From Azorinus chamasolen (Eukaryota > Mollusca > Bivalvia > Cardiida > Solecurtidae): DNA of 64,000 nt. The stretch is taken from contig OY755236.1 in assembly GCA_963576725.1 (NCBI GenBank), positions 69,348,379 to 69,412,378 on the forward strand. The letters are read 5' to 3'. Positions 63,230 to 64,000 of this stretch are shown here, piece by piece. A program made the position numbers and the translations under genes. The notes under the pieces are model-generated. The model had not been told where the DNA came from. It ran no database searches and was given only the letters and a program-made list of their open reading frames with translations. The first letter of the stretch is position 1, and each line of letters begins with the position of its first letter.

Positions 63230-63714
63230 TGACAAACATTATCAAAGTTCAAGGGGAGATACTTCTGCAATGTCTGGTGATAACCACATGAAAATTGTGC
63301 TTTGCTCATGTTATATATGTCAAGCATAAATTCAATCACTTTCAAAATTAACTGAGGAGTTCACTACACCATGGTTAACTATCCATGTAACAGGCCTAAA
63401 TTACATGGTTAACTATCCATGTAACAGGCCTAAATTACATGGTTAACTATCCATGTAACAGGCCTAAATTACATGGTTAACTATCCATGTAACAGGCCTA
63501 AATTACATGGTTAACTATCCATGTAACAGGCCTAAATTACATGGTTAACTAGCCATGTAACAGGCCTAAATTACAAAACTACTCACAGTTCAAGAAAAGA
63601 TAAATCTGCAAGACCTGGTGCAGATATGAAAATTGAATCTTGCACATTTACCATTAATATGTGGTTATTATTCATGCCAAAAATAAATTCAATGACTTTC
63701 AAACTGAAGGAGGA
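63230..63714 (+). repeat. Helentron-like core units split by a palindromic 34 bp tandem repeat
   Basis: 63230-63365 and 63575-63714 are two units of the 46.9 kb type (CATGAAAATTGTGCTTTGC, AACTGAAGGAGGAGTT). Between them 63370-63574 is six copies of a 34 bp unit, TACATGGTTAACTATCCATG plus TAACAGGCCTAAAT, whose first 20 bases are nearly self-complementary. Confidence 0.7.
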
Positions 63715-63945
63715 GTTTCATGTAAGAAATGAAAACATCATAAACATTAATTAGTTTAATTTTCATAATATTATATGAACACAGGAAATTTTAGCCATGC
63801 CAGAAACTGTAGGGTCATATCAGTATTAGTTCATAAGTAAACAGAGCAAACCCTGCACAGATGACTCCTACAGAAGACATCTGAGCACAGTCTACGTTGT
63901 TTGCAAAGATGTAGTAAGGCATATTTATGGAGTAAAGTACAGCAC
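63715..63945 (-). mobile_element. Family C MITE copy near the window edge
   Basis: CATGTAAGAAATGAAAACAT, TTAGCCATGCCAGAAACTGT, AACAGAGCAAACCCTGCACA hairpin, and TTTATGGAGTAAAG end without a final TTAA. Downstream 55 bp are unassigned. Confidence 0.55.
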
Positions 63946-64000
63946 ACAGTTTCTGGGCTAAAAAATGCCACCTGTGTTAATTCTCAAAGTATGGTAACCT

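Overview
The window looks like intergenic and intronic DNA of a repeat-rich animal genome. It is probably a mollusc, most likely a bivalve. The evidence is the very low density of coding frames, the AT-rich base composition, hundreds of short inverted-repeat elements, and arrays of about 150-180 bp units ending in a terminal hairpin (the architecture known from oyster Pearl-type and Helentron-type elements). The species call is an inference; no database was searched. All alignments were made by eye.

The only long intact coding region is a tyrosine-recombinase retrotransposon of the DIRS class (53263-58137). It has a Gag-like ORF, an RT / RNase H / methyltransferase-like / tyrosine-recombinase ORF, inverted termini and an internal complementary region. 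It sits inside a palindromic foldback element with a TTTTAA duplication, which itself sits in a TTAA-type MITE. Two expression features stand out: canonical -1 slippery heptamers at the ORF1/ORF2 junction, and an A7 run where the recombinase frame is broken.

One host gene can be inferred on the minus strand from three phase-compatible exons (58770-58572, 45341-45168, 21742-21699). The DIRS element lies in its first visible intron, in the opposite orientation. I do not recognise the product.

The rest is a layered record of transposition. At least four families insert at TTAA (called A, B, C, D below) and share a central hairpin design. A 2.1 kb TTAA element (31784-33895) may be related to their source. 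Five large elements with TA target sites and pogo/Tigger-like ends occur at 6256-7170, 25501-26518, 36354-37341, 43486-44070 and 61290-62504; a smaller family (J) has similar ends and a long internal hairpin. Helentron-like tandem arrays lie at 9.4-11.0, 20.3-20.7, 29.6-34.0, 38.0-39.3, 46.7-47.7 and 50.9-51.6 kb. Minisatellites with 30-56 bp units lie at 8.3, 13.1, 27.7, 33.2, 60.6, 61.2/62.5 and 63.4 kb. No rRNA, CRISPR or prokaryotic feature was seen.
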